NCBI GenBank assembly: GCA_963555705.1 | Contig: OY743172.1 | Coordinates: 26,535,446 to 26,599,445, forward strand | From: Ligustrum vulgare | Taxonomy: Eukaryota; Streptophyta; Magnoliopsida; Lamiales; Oleaceae | Length of the DNA stretch: 64,000 bases | Direction: 5' to 3' | Shown here: positions 45,437 to 57,052 of the stretch, piece after piece | Numbering within the stretch: the stretch's first letter is position 1 | How the letters are laid out: each line of letters begins with the position of its first letter | Program-made: the position numbers and the translations under genes | The notes under the pieces: model-generated | The model's database searches: none | The model's input: only the letters and a program-made list of their open reading frames with translations | Told to the model about the DNA's origin: nothing

Positions 45437-46070
45437 ATGGCTGCATCATCTGTCCTTTTATCATCGCCTCCAGCTCTCTCTTTGATTCTCAAGCGTAAAC
45501 CTCGTCATTTTATCAATGCCCACCATTCATTTTCTCCATCGAACAACCCAATTTTTGGATTCCCATCCACTCAGATATCAACAACTTTAAATTCCGGAAA
45601 TTCATCAAGTGTCGTTTCTCTAAAACCCATAAGAAATTGGATATTTTCAGCAGTAAATGGGAATTATTTGCTGTCAGAAGTCACCCCAGAAGAGAATTTG
45701 CAGGAAGTAGTCTCCACAAGCGATGACGGTGTTTCCACAGTAATATCAGCTCTTCTTTTCGTTGCTTTCGTCGGTTTAGCCATTCTCACAATTGGGGTAA
45801 ATTTCGCTTTGATATTACTATGTTTAGCTGAATTTGATATTTGGACCAGGGGTTCATTAATTCTGAATTCTTTGGACTTTTCAGGTAATCTACATAGCTG
45901 TGACAGATTTCTTGCAGAAAAGGGAGAGAGAAAAATTTGAGAAAGAGGAGGCTGCTAGGAAGAAGAAGAAGAGTGGTAAAAAGGGTAAAATTAGAGCTAG
46001 ATCCAGAGCTGGGCCCAGAGGTTTTGGGCAAAAGATTGATGAATTTGATGATGACGATGATGCAGATTAA
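45437..46070 (+). CDS. Small plastid-type single-pass membrane protein, two exons
   Basis: Exons 45437-45796 and 45885-46070 (GG|GTAAAT ... TTTTCAG|GTAATC), giving 181 aa. The N-terminus MAASSVLLSSPPALSLILKR is Ser/Ala/Leu-rich without acids, a typical chloroplast transit peptide. After about residue 95 an acidic linker (TPEENLQEVVSTSDDG) precedes one membrane segment (about 103-128, STVISALLFVAFVGLAILTI). Then come DFLQKREREKFEKEE, a run of Lys (RKKKKSGKKGK), RARSRAGPRGFGQKIDEF and a C-terminal Asp tail. This looks like a conserved plant thylakoid or envelope protein of unknown function. I do not recognise a named family. The exon frame is open and no paralog is nearby. Confidence 0.85.
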
Positions 46071-46483
46071 ACAAATGCACATTTTGATGTAAGAGCGTTT
46101 TGCAATTCTCAAGAATTAAATGTCATTATAGGGTACAATGGTCATTAACTTAGTTGGTTTTTAGCAATTATGAAGGGTATTTGCAATTGAACTTTTGAAG
46201 GTGTTCCATGAAATGAAACTTTCTTAATTGTTTGTGGAATAATTGCATTTTCAAGACTGTATGTTATTGAAATAAGCACCAGTTTGGTGCAGTTTTGAAT
46301 TTCTCATTTTTAAGCATTTTTATGTGATCCATAATTTTCACACTTTTGAATCTCTTTTTAACCATACATTCTTTTAAAAATTCAAATTTCTTCAAAAATC
46401 TCCTATACTATAGTAATCGACTGGGGGGAGGAGGAGGTATTTTTATTTTTCACTGGGAACAAATCCACTGGAGATGGGGTGAG

Positions 46484-46540
46484 GTCTGTAGCTCAAAGGA
46501 TAAGAGCACCTGGCTACAGGTGTTCGAAACCCTCCTAACT
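46484..46540 (+). repeat. tRNA-like sequence, possibly a SINE head or tRNA pseudogene
   Basis: GGTCTGTAGCTCAAAGGATA resembles a tRNA 5' half with A box, and GGTGTTCGAAACCCTCC resembles the T-arm with B box. The distance between them is shorter than in a tRNA and no anticodon loop can be placed. It is similar in wording to Arg tRNAs. Best read as a decayed tRNA or tRNA-derived SINE start; not a functional tRNA. Confidence 0.45.
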
Positions 46541-46741
46541 TACAACTAGCCCAAAAGGGGAAAACATATCTCCAGGGTAAGAAAATCATGATCGGGATGG
46601 GCCTATTCAACTGTTTTAGTCAAGAAAATAAAAGAGTCGAAATGATGGGCAAAAAAGATTATATTTGTGTAATGTTCATAATTCAGTGCACCTATTGACC
46701 ATCTTTGCAATGTCTTGCTCTATTTTAGCTTCAAAAAGTTA

Positions 46742-47572
46742 GCCCATATTCTATTTGCTGTTTTGAGGTCGTTTTCTGTTTTTATTTTCGAAAACGCTAA
46801 AAACGCGTTCTCTTTACCATTATCGAAAACGCATTTTGGAAAACAAAAAAAAAATTTGTACACAAAACGGAAAACGCCCAAAACCTCGTTTTAGGCATTT
46901 TTTGTGTATTTCGACAAAAAATGTCCAATGAAATTTTTTTTTAATATAGAATTATTTTAACTTAGAATTAAACTTAATATAAAGTTTTTATTTTTTTATT
47001 ATTTTTTTTTTAGAATTATCCTAACTTGGAACTAAGCCTAAATAAAGATTTTTTTTTTTTTGGAGAATTATCCTAACTTGGAACTAAGTTTAAATAAAGT
47101 TGTATTGAATTTAATATCAACATTAAAAAAAAAAAATTAAGTGAGAATTCTTGTTATATTTCAAAAAAAGCACTGATAAATGGACTCTGATGGTTTTGAA
47201 AGAACTTGCATTTTCTGGATTTTAATAGAAGTAGAGCTTTCTCAAATCCCGAACCTGACCAAGCTGTGTTAATATAGACTCTTAATGCTCACATTAGTGT
47301 GTTGCATGTAACCATATTTTTAGTGTATTGTGAAAGAAAATTTGAGTTTGAGTTAGTAGTATTCTGCAAGCAAATTAATTAAAAATAGTTTAAATAGTAT
47401 TCTGCAAAATTTCAAACAGAACGTGTTTTCCAGTTTTTCATTTTAAAAAACAGTTTTCAGAAATGACAAACCAAACGCGTTTTCAGCCAATTTGAAAACA
47501 AAAATGAAAACAGGAAATACAAAACATTTTCGAAAATGAAAATACAAAATAAAATACAAACAGAACGCCACC
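46742..47572. mobile_element. 831-bp element, copy 1 (TTA-flanked)
   Basis: Flanked by TTA at 46739-46741 and 47573-47575. The left part carries TTTTGAGGTCGTTTTCTGTT and CGAAAACGC words, the right part the inverse (ACAGTTTTCAGAAATGACAAA; AAACAGAACGCCACC). Two TTATCCTAACTTGGAACTAA phrases lie inside. No coding region. The TTA duplication suggests a PIF/Harbinger-related non-autonomous element. Confidence 0.75.
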
Positions 47573-47575
47573 TTA

Positions 47576-48407
47576 AAGTCTTGTTCTCTTTGTTGTTTTG
47601 AGATCTTTTTTGTTTTTATTTTCGAAAACGTTAAAAACGCGTTCTCTTTACCATTTTCGAAAACGCATTTTGGAAAACAGAAAAAAAATTTGTACACAAA
47701 ACGTTCAAAACCTCGTTTTGGGCGTTTTGTGTGTATTTCAACAAAAAATGTTCAAAACGTGTTGGGATTTTTTTTTTATAGAATTATCCTAACTTGGAAC
47801 TAAGCTTAAATAAAAATTTTTAATTTTATTTATTTATTTATTTTTAAGGAGAATTATCCTAACTTAGAACTAAGTCTAAATAAAGATTTTTTTTTTTTGG
47901 ATAATTATCCTAACTTGGAACTAAGTTTAAATAAAGTTTTATTGAATTCAATATCAACATTAAAAAAAAAATTAAGTGAGAATTCTTGTTGTTATATTTC
48001 AAAAAATACCTTGATAAATGGACTCTAGTGATTTTGACAGAACTTGCATTTTTTGAATTTTAATAGAACTAAAGCTTCCTCAAATCAATCTGATCAAGCT
48101 GTTTTAATATAAAATCTTAATGTTCACATTAGTGTGTTGCATGTAACCATGTTTTCAGTGTATTGTGAAAGGAAATTTGAGTTTGAGTCAGTAATATTCT
48201 GCAAGCAAATTAATTAAAAATAGTTTAAGTAGTATTCTGCAAAATTTCAAACAGAACGTGTTTTCCAGTTTCTTATTTTCAAAAACAGTTTTCAGAAATG
48301 ACAAACCAAATGCGTTTTCAGCAAATTTGAAAACAAAAATAAAAATAGGAAATATAAAATATTTTCGAAAATGAAAATACAAAATAAAATACAAACAGAA
48401 CGTCACC
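47576..48407. mobile_element. 832-bp element, copy 2, directly adjoining copy 1
   Basis: The same sequence order as copy 1 with scattered substitutions, from AAGTCTTGTTCTCTTTG to CAGAACGTCACC, followed by TAA (48408-48410). It shares the single TTA at 47573-47575 with copy 1, so the two lie head to tail. Confidence 0.8.
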
Positions 48408-49864
48408 TAATCTTTCGAGTTAGAAATGATGGACGAAAAGATTACATTTGTATAATGTTTAAATTCGGGGTGGGGCGGGATCTCGAGCGGGTCGCATGAC
48501 AGGTCTTCAATTGCCCATTTGCCCCACTTCAAAATTATCCCAGAAAAAAATTATCTGTAAAAAATTATGTATAAAGAAACCAAAAAAATATGAAAAAAAC
48601 TATATAGACGGTAAATGGGGAAGATTTGGGTTTGAATATTTTCGGGGGCAGGGCGGGATGCGGCGCAGGGGAACCCTCCATGTTGCCACCCCTAGATACA
48701 TCCTTTGATATCTATGGGTAAGAGGATCAGACTCATTAAATCTAAATTAGAGTCTAAAATGATCAGGCTGATTGAATCAATTTCATATCGGTTTCACCAT
48801 GGACAACATATCAAAATTTTCTAACATTGCTCGATCTACAACATTTAAATAAACTCCCATCCTATGTGTCAAGTCGCATGATGAACTTTAGATATTCATG
48901 GTAAGTTAAGACGTGTCTATTGTATTTTTCAGTGCTAATAACTTGGAAATTCTTCTAATCTTGGTGTCTTTTCCAATATTCATGGTGCCAATGATCAACT
49001 CACTTGCGAGTATTAGTTGTAGGTAATTTAGAGCGTTGAGGCACTAATACAAGTCGTTCGCTAAAGATTTTCATATCTTGGGACCAACTTACATAATCAT
49101 AACACAACATGGCAACAACTTTTTAACCAATTTTCTCCAATGTAACGGCACATTTGATTTGGTAGATTTCTGTGTGTACGGAAGGAAATGGGCTGGCATG
49201 GTACACTGAAGCTTCAAAAATCCAATGAACTCGAATCACCCAGGATATCTTCCAAGACTTCCGCCAATCAAGTGATTTCATATCTACCATCAAATTTGTT
49301 TAACAAGCACCAAATAATATCAATTATGAAAAAATAAATTAAAATTTTGTTTCTCCGTTCGATACTACAGTTACAATAAACTCTATATTATTCACATAAA
49401 ATAAAATATCAAAATAGAGCAATATTCCTATTAGTTTATACATCATATAAACCACAACGTAGCATCTCCACCGACTGCAAATACTCATTGTGGTTTTTCA
49501 AAGTGGAATTGGTGATTATGAAAACTGGTTATTATTGATTGTGTCGATTGTGGGAGACTTCGGTTTTGGTGGGATGGGGATTTGGAGTTTGTAATGTTGG
49601 AGCAGAAATCTGAAAATAGGTGTTCACATGAATTGAAAGTACAGGAAATATTACCATGGAGTTACTGTAATTTTGTGTGTCGTGAATGTGATGAGGAAGG
49701 GTATATACAGGTATTGATCGGTTGAGAAGTGTTTGATTTAGAATAGGATTTTGAAAAAAAAAAACTTGTACTTGGGAAAGGTTGTTTAAGAGACGAAATT
49801 TGAATTTTTAGATAAATTTGGATAATAATGATAAAATAAAGGGTAAATTACGTAATTACTTAAG
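48408..49864. other. Gene-free stretch with GC-rich hAT-like fragment
   Basis: 48462-48694 holds GGGGTGGGGCGGGATCTCGA and ends TGTTGCCACCCCTA, a probable truncated TAGGG(A/T)GGCAA-type element. The rest is AT-rich with no recognised feature. Confidence 0.4.
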
Positions 49865-50547
49865 TGTAACGTCCTGTAATTGAAAAATATCAGGTTTTCA
49901 AACTATTCGTAATATTACTAAATTTCTTGTCATAACTTTAAAAAAAATATCAGAATATATGAGAGAGAGTGTAAATTATTTGATTATTTAAATAGATATG
50001 AAAGCTATTAATTAGAAAGTAGTTACCATTTGTGTAATGATTAATTTAGGCAGTTACAATATTCCAAAAAATCTCTCAACGCAATTTCTCTCTCTTGACA
50101 GTGTGTAATTTTCAACATCTCCGATCGTTATATTTCCAGCGGCCATTACAGGTTAAATAATCATCTTCATCACGACACTATTTTGTAATGTTATGTAACG
50201 TTATAATCATGTAATGTTATGTAATGTTACATATTTCAATCATTGTGTAATAGTTACAGATATTACTGACGTGTAATGCAATGCAATGACTTTGTATTCA
50301 AAATTCGACTAATTTATACCTATAATGATCCGTAATAATTATTGTTTTGTAATGTTATGTAACATGTAATTTACGACCACGGTTATGCAATATTCATTAC
50401 TATTATTTTTTTTTCGTGTCAGCTGAAATTTGAAGCAGTATTACAATCATTGTAATGTTGTGTAATTGTAATTATGTAACATTGCAGTCCATGTAATATC
50501 GTGTAACTGTATTTACTGTAACATTACAATTGTATTTACAATCACAA

Positions 50548-50580
<33 letters not shown>

Positions 50581-51933
50581 TTATTACACTCATTGTAATG
50601 TTCTGACTTTTGTTGTAATGTTCAATAATACTTTGTAATGTCTTGCAATGTTCATAAAAAACTTCAACACAAAGAATTGTTACAATTTCAATTAAGAATA
50701 ACTAATAATTACAAACCAAACCAATACATTTTTGGGAGTCTCCACTTTTCGTGCTACAACCTTTGTTTTTTATTTCAAATTCTCCAATAATATACAACCC
50801 ACAGTAAGTGCTCTAAAAATCGACTCCCTGTTGAATGACCAAATTTAATATGTCGATCTTGTGCAGTCCCCAGTTTGAATCCAATGGCAATCAAATTTTT
50901 TTACATTAAAAAGCAAACCTTAAACATACTTCGAGTACATCTTTTTTCTTCTTTCCATTTGGAAAAACAACCCTATCTATCTGAATCAATCAGGAAACTT
51001 CAAAAAAAAAAAAAGAAGAAGAAGAAGAAGAAAAAATCAGAATCTGGGACTTCGATTTGCTTGAACACTTATTTGAACCAAGATTTTCCATAAGGATGTC
51101 GGTGTACTTATTGATCTTTTCAAACTTGCAAAAATTTGTCCCCAAATATAAATATTACACGCCTTATCACTTGCCTTTCAGCCCCTCCTCATCTCCTCTC
51201 TTTACAACTCCATCCCCTTAGCTAGCTTTGTCTCCTTCTTTGCACTTAATCTAAGCATCGTAAAAAATCATTCGCTCCATGTTTTCGTTTGCTTCGATTG
51301 AATAATCAAACTGTTCCAAATTAGAGATGAAATTTTGATGCAGAAGAATAGAAGAAGATGAATCAATTGGTGAGCCATTTTTAGAGAGAGAAACTCACAT
51401 TCGAGAGGAGACGTCGGTTCTTTGTTGCTCTTGTGATTTGTAACTTGATTGAGAGTTTGAGAGAAAGAAAATGAGGATAGATGAGAGAGGAAAAGGGAGA
51501 GGGGAGAAAAAATTGTGAATGGAGATAGAGGAGAGAGGAAACGATAAAGGGGAAAGAGGAGAGAGATTTTTAAAAAAATCACCTAAATTTCTAAGTTGTA
51601 TTAAAAGTTGATATTTATTTAAACAGGTAGGAATAACTAGTATAGTTACTAATTATTCCTAAAATAGAATTGAATTCGGACTTAAAATAATTTGAATAAT
51701 ATTCAAATTGGAATTTGAATTTAAAACAATTTGAAATTAAAAATAAAATGAGGTTTTGACTAAAAATCGATTTAAACTTAAATTTATTTCATTGGCTCAA
51801 AAATAATGACTTGACTAGATGAATACGCTTTAATTTAAAAAAGAGAAAAATTATAACGACGTATTTTTATTTGAGAATTGAGAAATAAATATTTATTTAA
51901 TAGTTAACTTAAAAATTCCCAGTCGTCGTTACA
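49865..51933 (+). mobile_element. Possible solo LTR or Mutator-like relic
   Basis: Bounded by TGTAACG at 49865 and CGTTACA at 51927-51933, with TG...CA ends as in LTRs. Inside are dozens of TGTAATGTT/TTATGTAATG words (50180-50690), an AAT microsatellite (50548-50580) and, at about 51143, TATAAATATT followed by a pyrimidine-rich leader (51170-51235), which would suit an LTR promoter. No 5-bp target duplication was found (TTAAG versus CGATA), so this is only a suggestion. Confidence 0.35.
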
Positions 51934-52256
51934 CGATATATCCTGGCCTCACCTATAAAACCAACTCTCCTAAAGCCATTAATTTGTACAGTCACGTCGC
52001 AATGTAAACTACCTACCCTTTTATCATTTTCCACCCTTGGAACTTGTATTGTCATCTTAAAACTGCTCGGGCATCAGGAACATTTAACCTCCGAGCCTCA
52101 GCTTAATAGAATCTATGTATACTTAAACTACATAATGTACATTTTCTAAGTAGAGACACAAGTTTATTTCAAATCCTCTAATGCCTTCCTCGTAGATCGG
52201 AATCGAGGTAGCTCAAACTAGCCTCGGTTAGCTGTACAACCTTTTCCCTACAGCAT
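51934..52256 (-). other. Probable 3' UTR of the Pumilio gene
   Basis: Directly downstream of its stop. Contains a Pumilio-element-like TGTACATT on the minus strand (52134-52141) and no other gene. Confidence 0.45.
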
Positions 52257-55200
52257 CTAAGCGGAGTGAAGAGATTGAGCAATTCTCCTTTCTGCAAAAG
52301 TTTGAAATAACATGTTATATTGACGGGTTTGACAAGGAAGATCGAATAATAGTTGGAGTATTAAGGATGAAAAAAGATAAAATCTTGTTCACTATTTCTG
52401 TCAAATCTTGTCCAGTACTATATACCAAACATAAATCACACCAAGTTCAATTCCAATCCTAGACATCTTTTTGAATTCTATATTTAGAAATTGACAAGCA
52501 CAGTAAAAAGCAGTGTTCTAAAAAGTATAAAGTGTGATGAAGCGACAAGACCGAGCTTCCAGCTTAAGCGCGCCTAAGCGTGAAAAAGCACGACAATGCG
52601 CGAGCGAATTGTGGGTGAAGCGTGAAAGTCAAGCTTCAAGCCTAAGCGTGCTTAAGCGTAAGCAAGCTTTTTAGAACATAGGTAAAAAGTACTTTTAAGC
52701 CATAAATCATTATGATTCGTACCACTAATGAGGAGAGATTCATAAAAGTAAAAGTATAAAGTCAAGAAGATCATACCCCCAGCAGCAACAAGTTTCTCTA
52801 CACGAGCTACGATATGCTTCCCATACGTGTATTTCTTCAATGCATTCAGATGAACTTTTATTCTAGACAGTATCAGTTCACGCTCTTGATCACTACAAGT
52901 TTCAAGTACTTTCTGAACAACGTAATTCGCAAATTGATCTTTCATCATAGCCTGGATGCATAAAAATTATTATATGAAAATACAAGTCTGATTGCACAGA
53001 TAAAAATGATAGGTTTTTAATAATTTGATAAACCCTACAGTGGCCAAATGAGGAATAATACAAAATCAGGACCCTCGGATATATTCCAATATTTCTATGA
53101 TTCAAATTAACATTTTCAATTTTCTTCCACTAAATTCCAAGCAATAAAGCTATACATTACAAACTTTAGCACTCCAGGTTCAAGATTCATGTGCTTCATA
53201 GGTAGAAATCAAAATACTTTTCTCGTCACTATTTGGTCTCATAGAAGACCATAGTCAGTGGGACCAATGTTTAGGAAGGCTAAATTAGATACTGAGGGGT
53301 AACCTTCAACAAGAACCAATTAAACAATTCCTCATAAAAAACTATCAATCATAAAAAGAAGTTAACAAAATTAGAATCTAACAAGTAAAAAAAAATAGAT
53401 AATGATATCAAAATAATAAAGCCTTGTTTGGTATAGATTAAAATTAAATTTTTAGTAGATTTATCAAAGTTGATGAAATGTGTGGTTGAAAAGATGTGGG
53501 TCCCATAAAATGTGTCGTCAAAATTAATTATTGATTTTGACTTAGAATTAAAATCAAATTTTAACCAGAACCAAACATCGGCTAAATTATTAAATAAGTA
53601 ATCACATAACAAAATAAATTGATAGAAAAAGCCTAAAATATTCCAGAAAACCATCAACATGCTTGATCCCCTATGATCCTTCTTGTTACCATCAGTTTCT
53701 TACTGTTCTTTTTCCTCACTGACCACTTGAAATGGTGTCTTCCTATATCGTCGTCCTCATCAAGATTAGCTTCTTTTCATTATTATTTTTTCCTTATTGT
53801 CCACTTGTGGCGTCTTCCCTTTCACTTTACCATAATTACAGAGAAAAAAGGAAACACACACACACAACAAAACAAAAAAATAGAAAAGAAATAAAGGGAA
53901 GTTTCGTTCTGTTGGTCTTGTTACCAGTTGGCAGTTGTCTGTCATTGGAAAATTGCAACTTTACTAGAGAGAGAAGCTTATCACATTTCAGTTGAGGTGG
54001 CTAGGGCATGCTCACTTCACTTGCTCTCCTAGTTCCTCTTCTCCAACTTTCTTACTCGTTAGGTTGTCTTTAATATAGCTCAAGAAACCCTTACAATCAT
54101 TTTAATCTATAAATAAACCAGCACAAAAACTAAGGCCCAAAAGAGCACTTTCCTCAACCACCCTAAGTATTATGCCATAAGGTTGTGTGCCTTGATAAGT
54201 TGATACATAACCTATTACAAAATGGCACCCAAGGCAAGCATGATCGAGGCGCTTAATGAAAGACTTAAAAATTAAGTAAGAAGTAGAATTGATGGAAGTT
54301 GAAAGATGTGTCTCGCGCTATTTAAAATAATGATTAGGACAACATTAATCTAAATTGAGAAAAATAATGATGGAAGTCGAAAGATGCGCAGCCTAATTAT
54401 TACAGACTTATTTGCAGAAGTTCAAAGCCACAAACAAGGATGTTATGAAGTAAAGAGATCAGTATTAACAAGTTCAGTATTAACAACAGTGTTGAGAGCT
54501 TCCAATAAGAAAAATGGCATGCCATTAAGAGTCTTATTTATTGCTCTAACTTCTTCACCAAGAGCAGGGGTTAAGTTTACCTTAATGAAATTCTTTATAC
54601 GTGCAACAATTACAATTAAAACGCCAAATATCAAACCTGAAGAGGCTCATTTTCATCAGTTAATCCAAGCATCTCATTCATCAGGAGTTGGCGCTCATCA
54701 GGATCACCAAAAGTTAAACATTTCTCGACAACATTTGAAGCAAACTTCTGCTGGCTCATTTGAACTATCTTCCCAGCCAATTCCTGGATTATAGTAGATC
54801 TCTCGTGTGGCTTTCCATGCTCCAGCACATGCTATATAACAAGAAAATGAACAATAGTTATTGAAAGCTTTACCTGGACCGAATGAGATCCTATTAATTT
54901 CATATTAATCTCTAATGTGAAACCATAACGGATCAAGTAGCTGGATGAAGAACCCACAATTTGAAGGCGCAGATTTTCAGTTTAGCACACAAGACATTAT
55001 TGCATTAGTAAGACTGATTGATAATAATAATAATATCTAGTGTTTAAAAATGAGGAATTGGGTACTGATGCATCTTTCTTTCATGAGGCGAGTCGTAAGC
55101 CTCAAGATGTTTTGAGGCGTAAGCCTCACTGTAATTAAAAAAAAAATGTCAAAAGATTATTAAAAATACAAAATAAGCTCATAAGACATTATAAATAATC

Positions 55201-56987
55201 TTTAAAATTCGTAACTCAATAGTATAAAGTGTGCAAACACGTGAAAGAAAACATCTGGAGAGAAACTCTTATTATAGTAGGTGAGGTAGTAGACTATTCC
55301 CATGTCCAGTCTATGAGACAAATTTTTTTTAATGTTTTAGTAGAAAATGAATTATCCTCAAGATGAGTATGTTAAAATTTTTATGTTTTGTGGGCTAAAG
55401 CTTTAAGAAGGCGCTATGAGTAGGCATAAAAAATTCGCCTCACGATTAGCTCCTATAACGTTATTTGCACACCTCACTCTGAGGCGGGCCTCAAGGCGGA
55501 TTTCAATTGGGTTTCTTTAAACCATGATATCATCAAAACTAGGCAGTTTCATTTCCAGAAGTGCTGCCAACTCCAGCTTCTTAGAACTGGTTTTATGTAG
55601 TATAGTTAAGCAAACAAGCATCTAAATCTTTGAGTGACTGTCGTTCAAAATATTGACAAGTTAGAATCATATCATGCGTGTGTGTGTGTGTGTATATATA
55701 TTTTCTGTTTTAACCACCCTTCATTTTCATGCATTCCTATTTAGGGGAGGGAATTGGGGTGGGACTGTTGGTGGCTTGGTGTGACCAATTTCCATTTACC
55801 TTCTAGTAGAAACTGGCAAGACGTAGACTTGGAAAATTTTGAACACGCAAATTCCAGAAAAGTATTATGAGAGAAAAAAACAAAAGAAAAAGAATAATGC
55901 TATTCATCATCAATAGCGATCACCGGTCTAGGTGGCAGTGGACCTCTGATTCATTATCTAATTGAATGCATTAAAAAGTACCGCTCCAATGGACAATGAA
56001 TCAGGGGCTGAATGCTACCTAAACCAATGATGATTCTATTAATGATAAATAACATTAACAAAAGAAAAATGAAACAACAGTATAACTGCTTTCGCCATGT
56101 AAAAAGCACAAGAATTCATGTATTAGGTAAGAAAGCACTGAAGTAACGAGCATGAGAAATCTATTAAGCACATTTACGACAATAAATTAATATCTTCAAA
56201 AAACTTTGCAAACCTGAATGACATAATTGCCATACTGATCCTGTGCCAACATGCTTACGGACTCTAGAATCTCTTCCATCACTTTACGCTGGGTTATTGT
56301 ATTTTGACAGTGCTCCAATACTCTCTGTGGAAAATAAAACATCACTATCAAATTTAAAAATAAAAAAAAAAATATATATATATGTAAAAAGCTAAAGTAC
56401 ATCAAGCCTCTGTTTGGTAAACTTGCTTATAAACAACACATTTTCAAACCCCTTTTTAACTATACATTTTTTTAAATCACTTTTCAACCCATATTTTACC
56501 TAGAAAATAGCGAATTCTTAGTTTATATATAAACAAAAAAAACTTTTACCAAACAGAGGCTAAGATATTATTTAACCTGTATCACACGACACCCATATGG
56601 ATGAGTTGAAAGAGACACAACTTCGTCAAAAAATGTCGACACAATAAACTGGATGTGCTCCTCCGGAATGCATTCTATGCATTTCTGGATGACATGGTTA
56701 CCATTTTGATCACGCACACAACGCATGACATGCCCATCAAGCTCTTCCACCATTTTGATCTTCTGATCCACATCAACAACTTCAACAGCCTAAGATTTCA
56801 GAGTTTTCACAAATTAGATATCCATAAAACCACAACTTCTGTTAACTGCAGTATTAAGCCCCTGTTTGATGGCCATTATAAAAGAGAAGTTATTTTTCAG
56901 TAATTTACTGTTAAAAAAGTATGGAAAAAATCTTGGTTTATGTGCAGGATATCTTATTGTGAATGTGTGGTTAAAAAAATAAAAAAT

Positions 56988-57052
<65 letters not shown>

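Noticed and set aside
51140..51300. TATA box and leader as the promoter of a host gene on the plus strand
   Set aside because: The only ATG afterwards gives an eight-codon frame; more likely part of an LTR or chance.
51268..51582. 104-codon Ser/Leu/Phe-rich ORF
   Set aside because: Pyrimidine-rich low-complexity sequence, read on the strand opposite a TATA plus leader; no homology seen.
53673..53995. Two overlapping plus-strand ORFs in Pumilio intron 7
   Set aside because: Low-complexity Phe/Leu/Ser text in an AT-rich intron, no domain.
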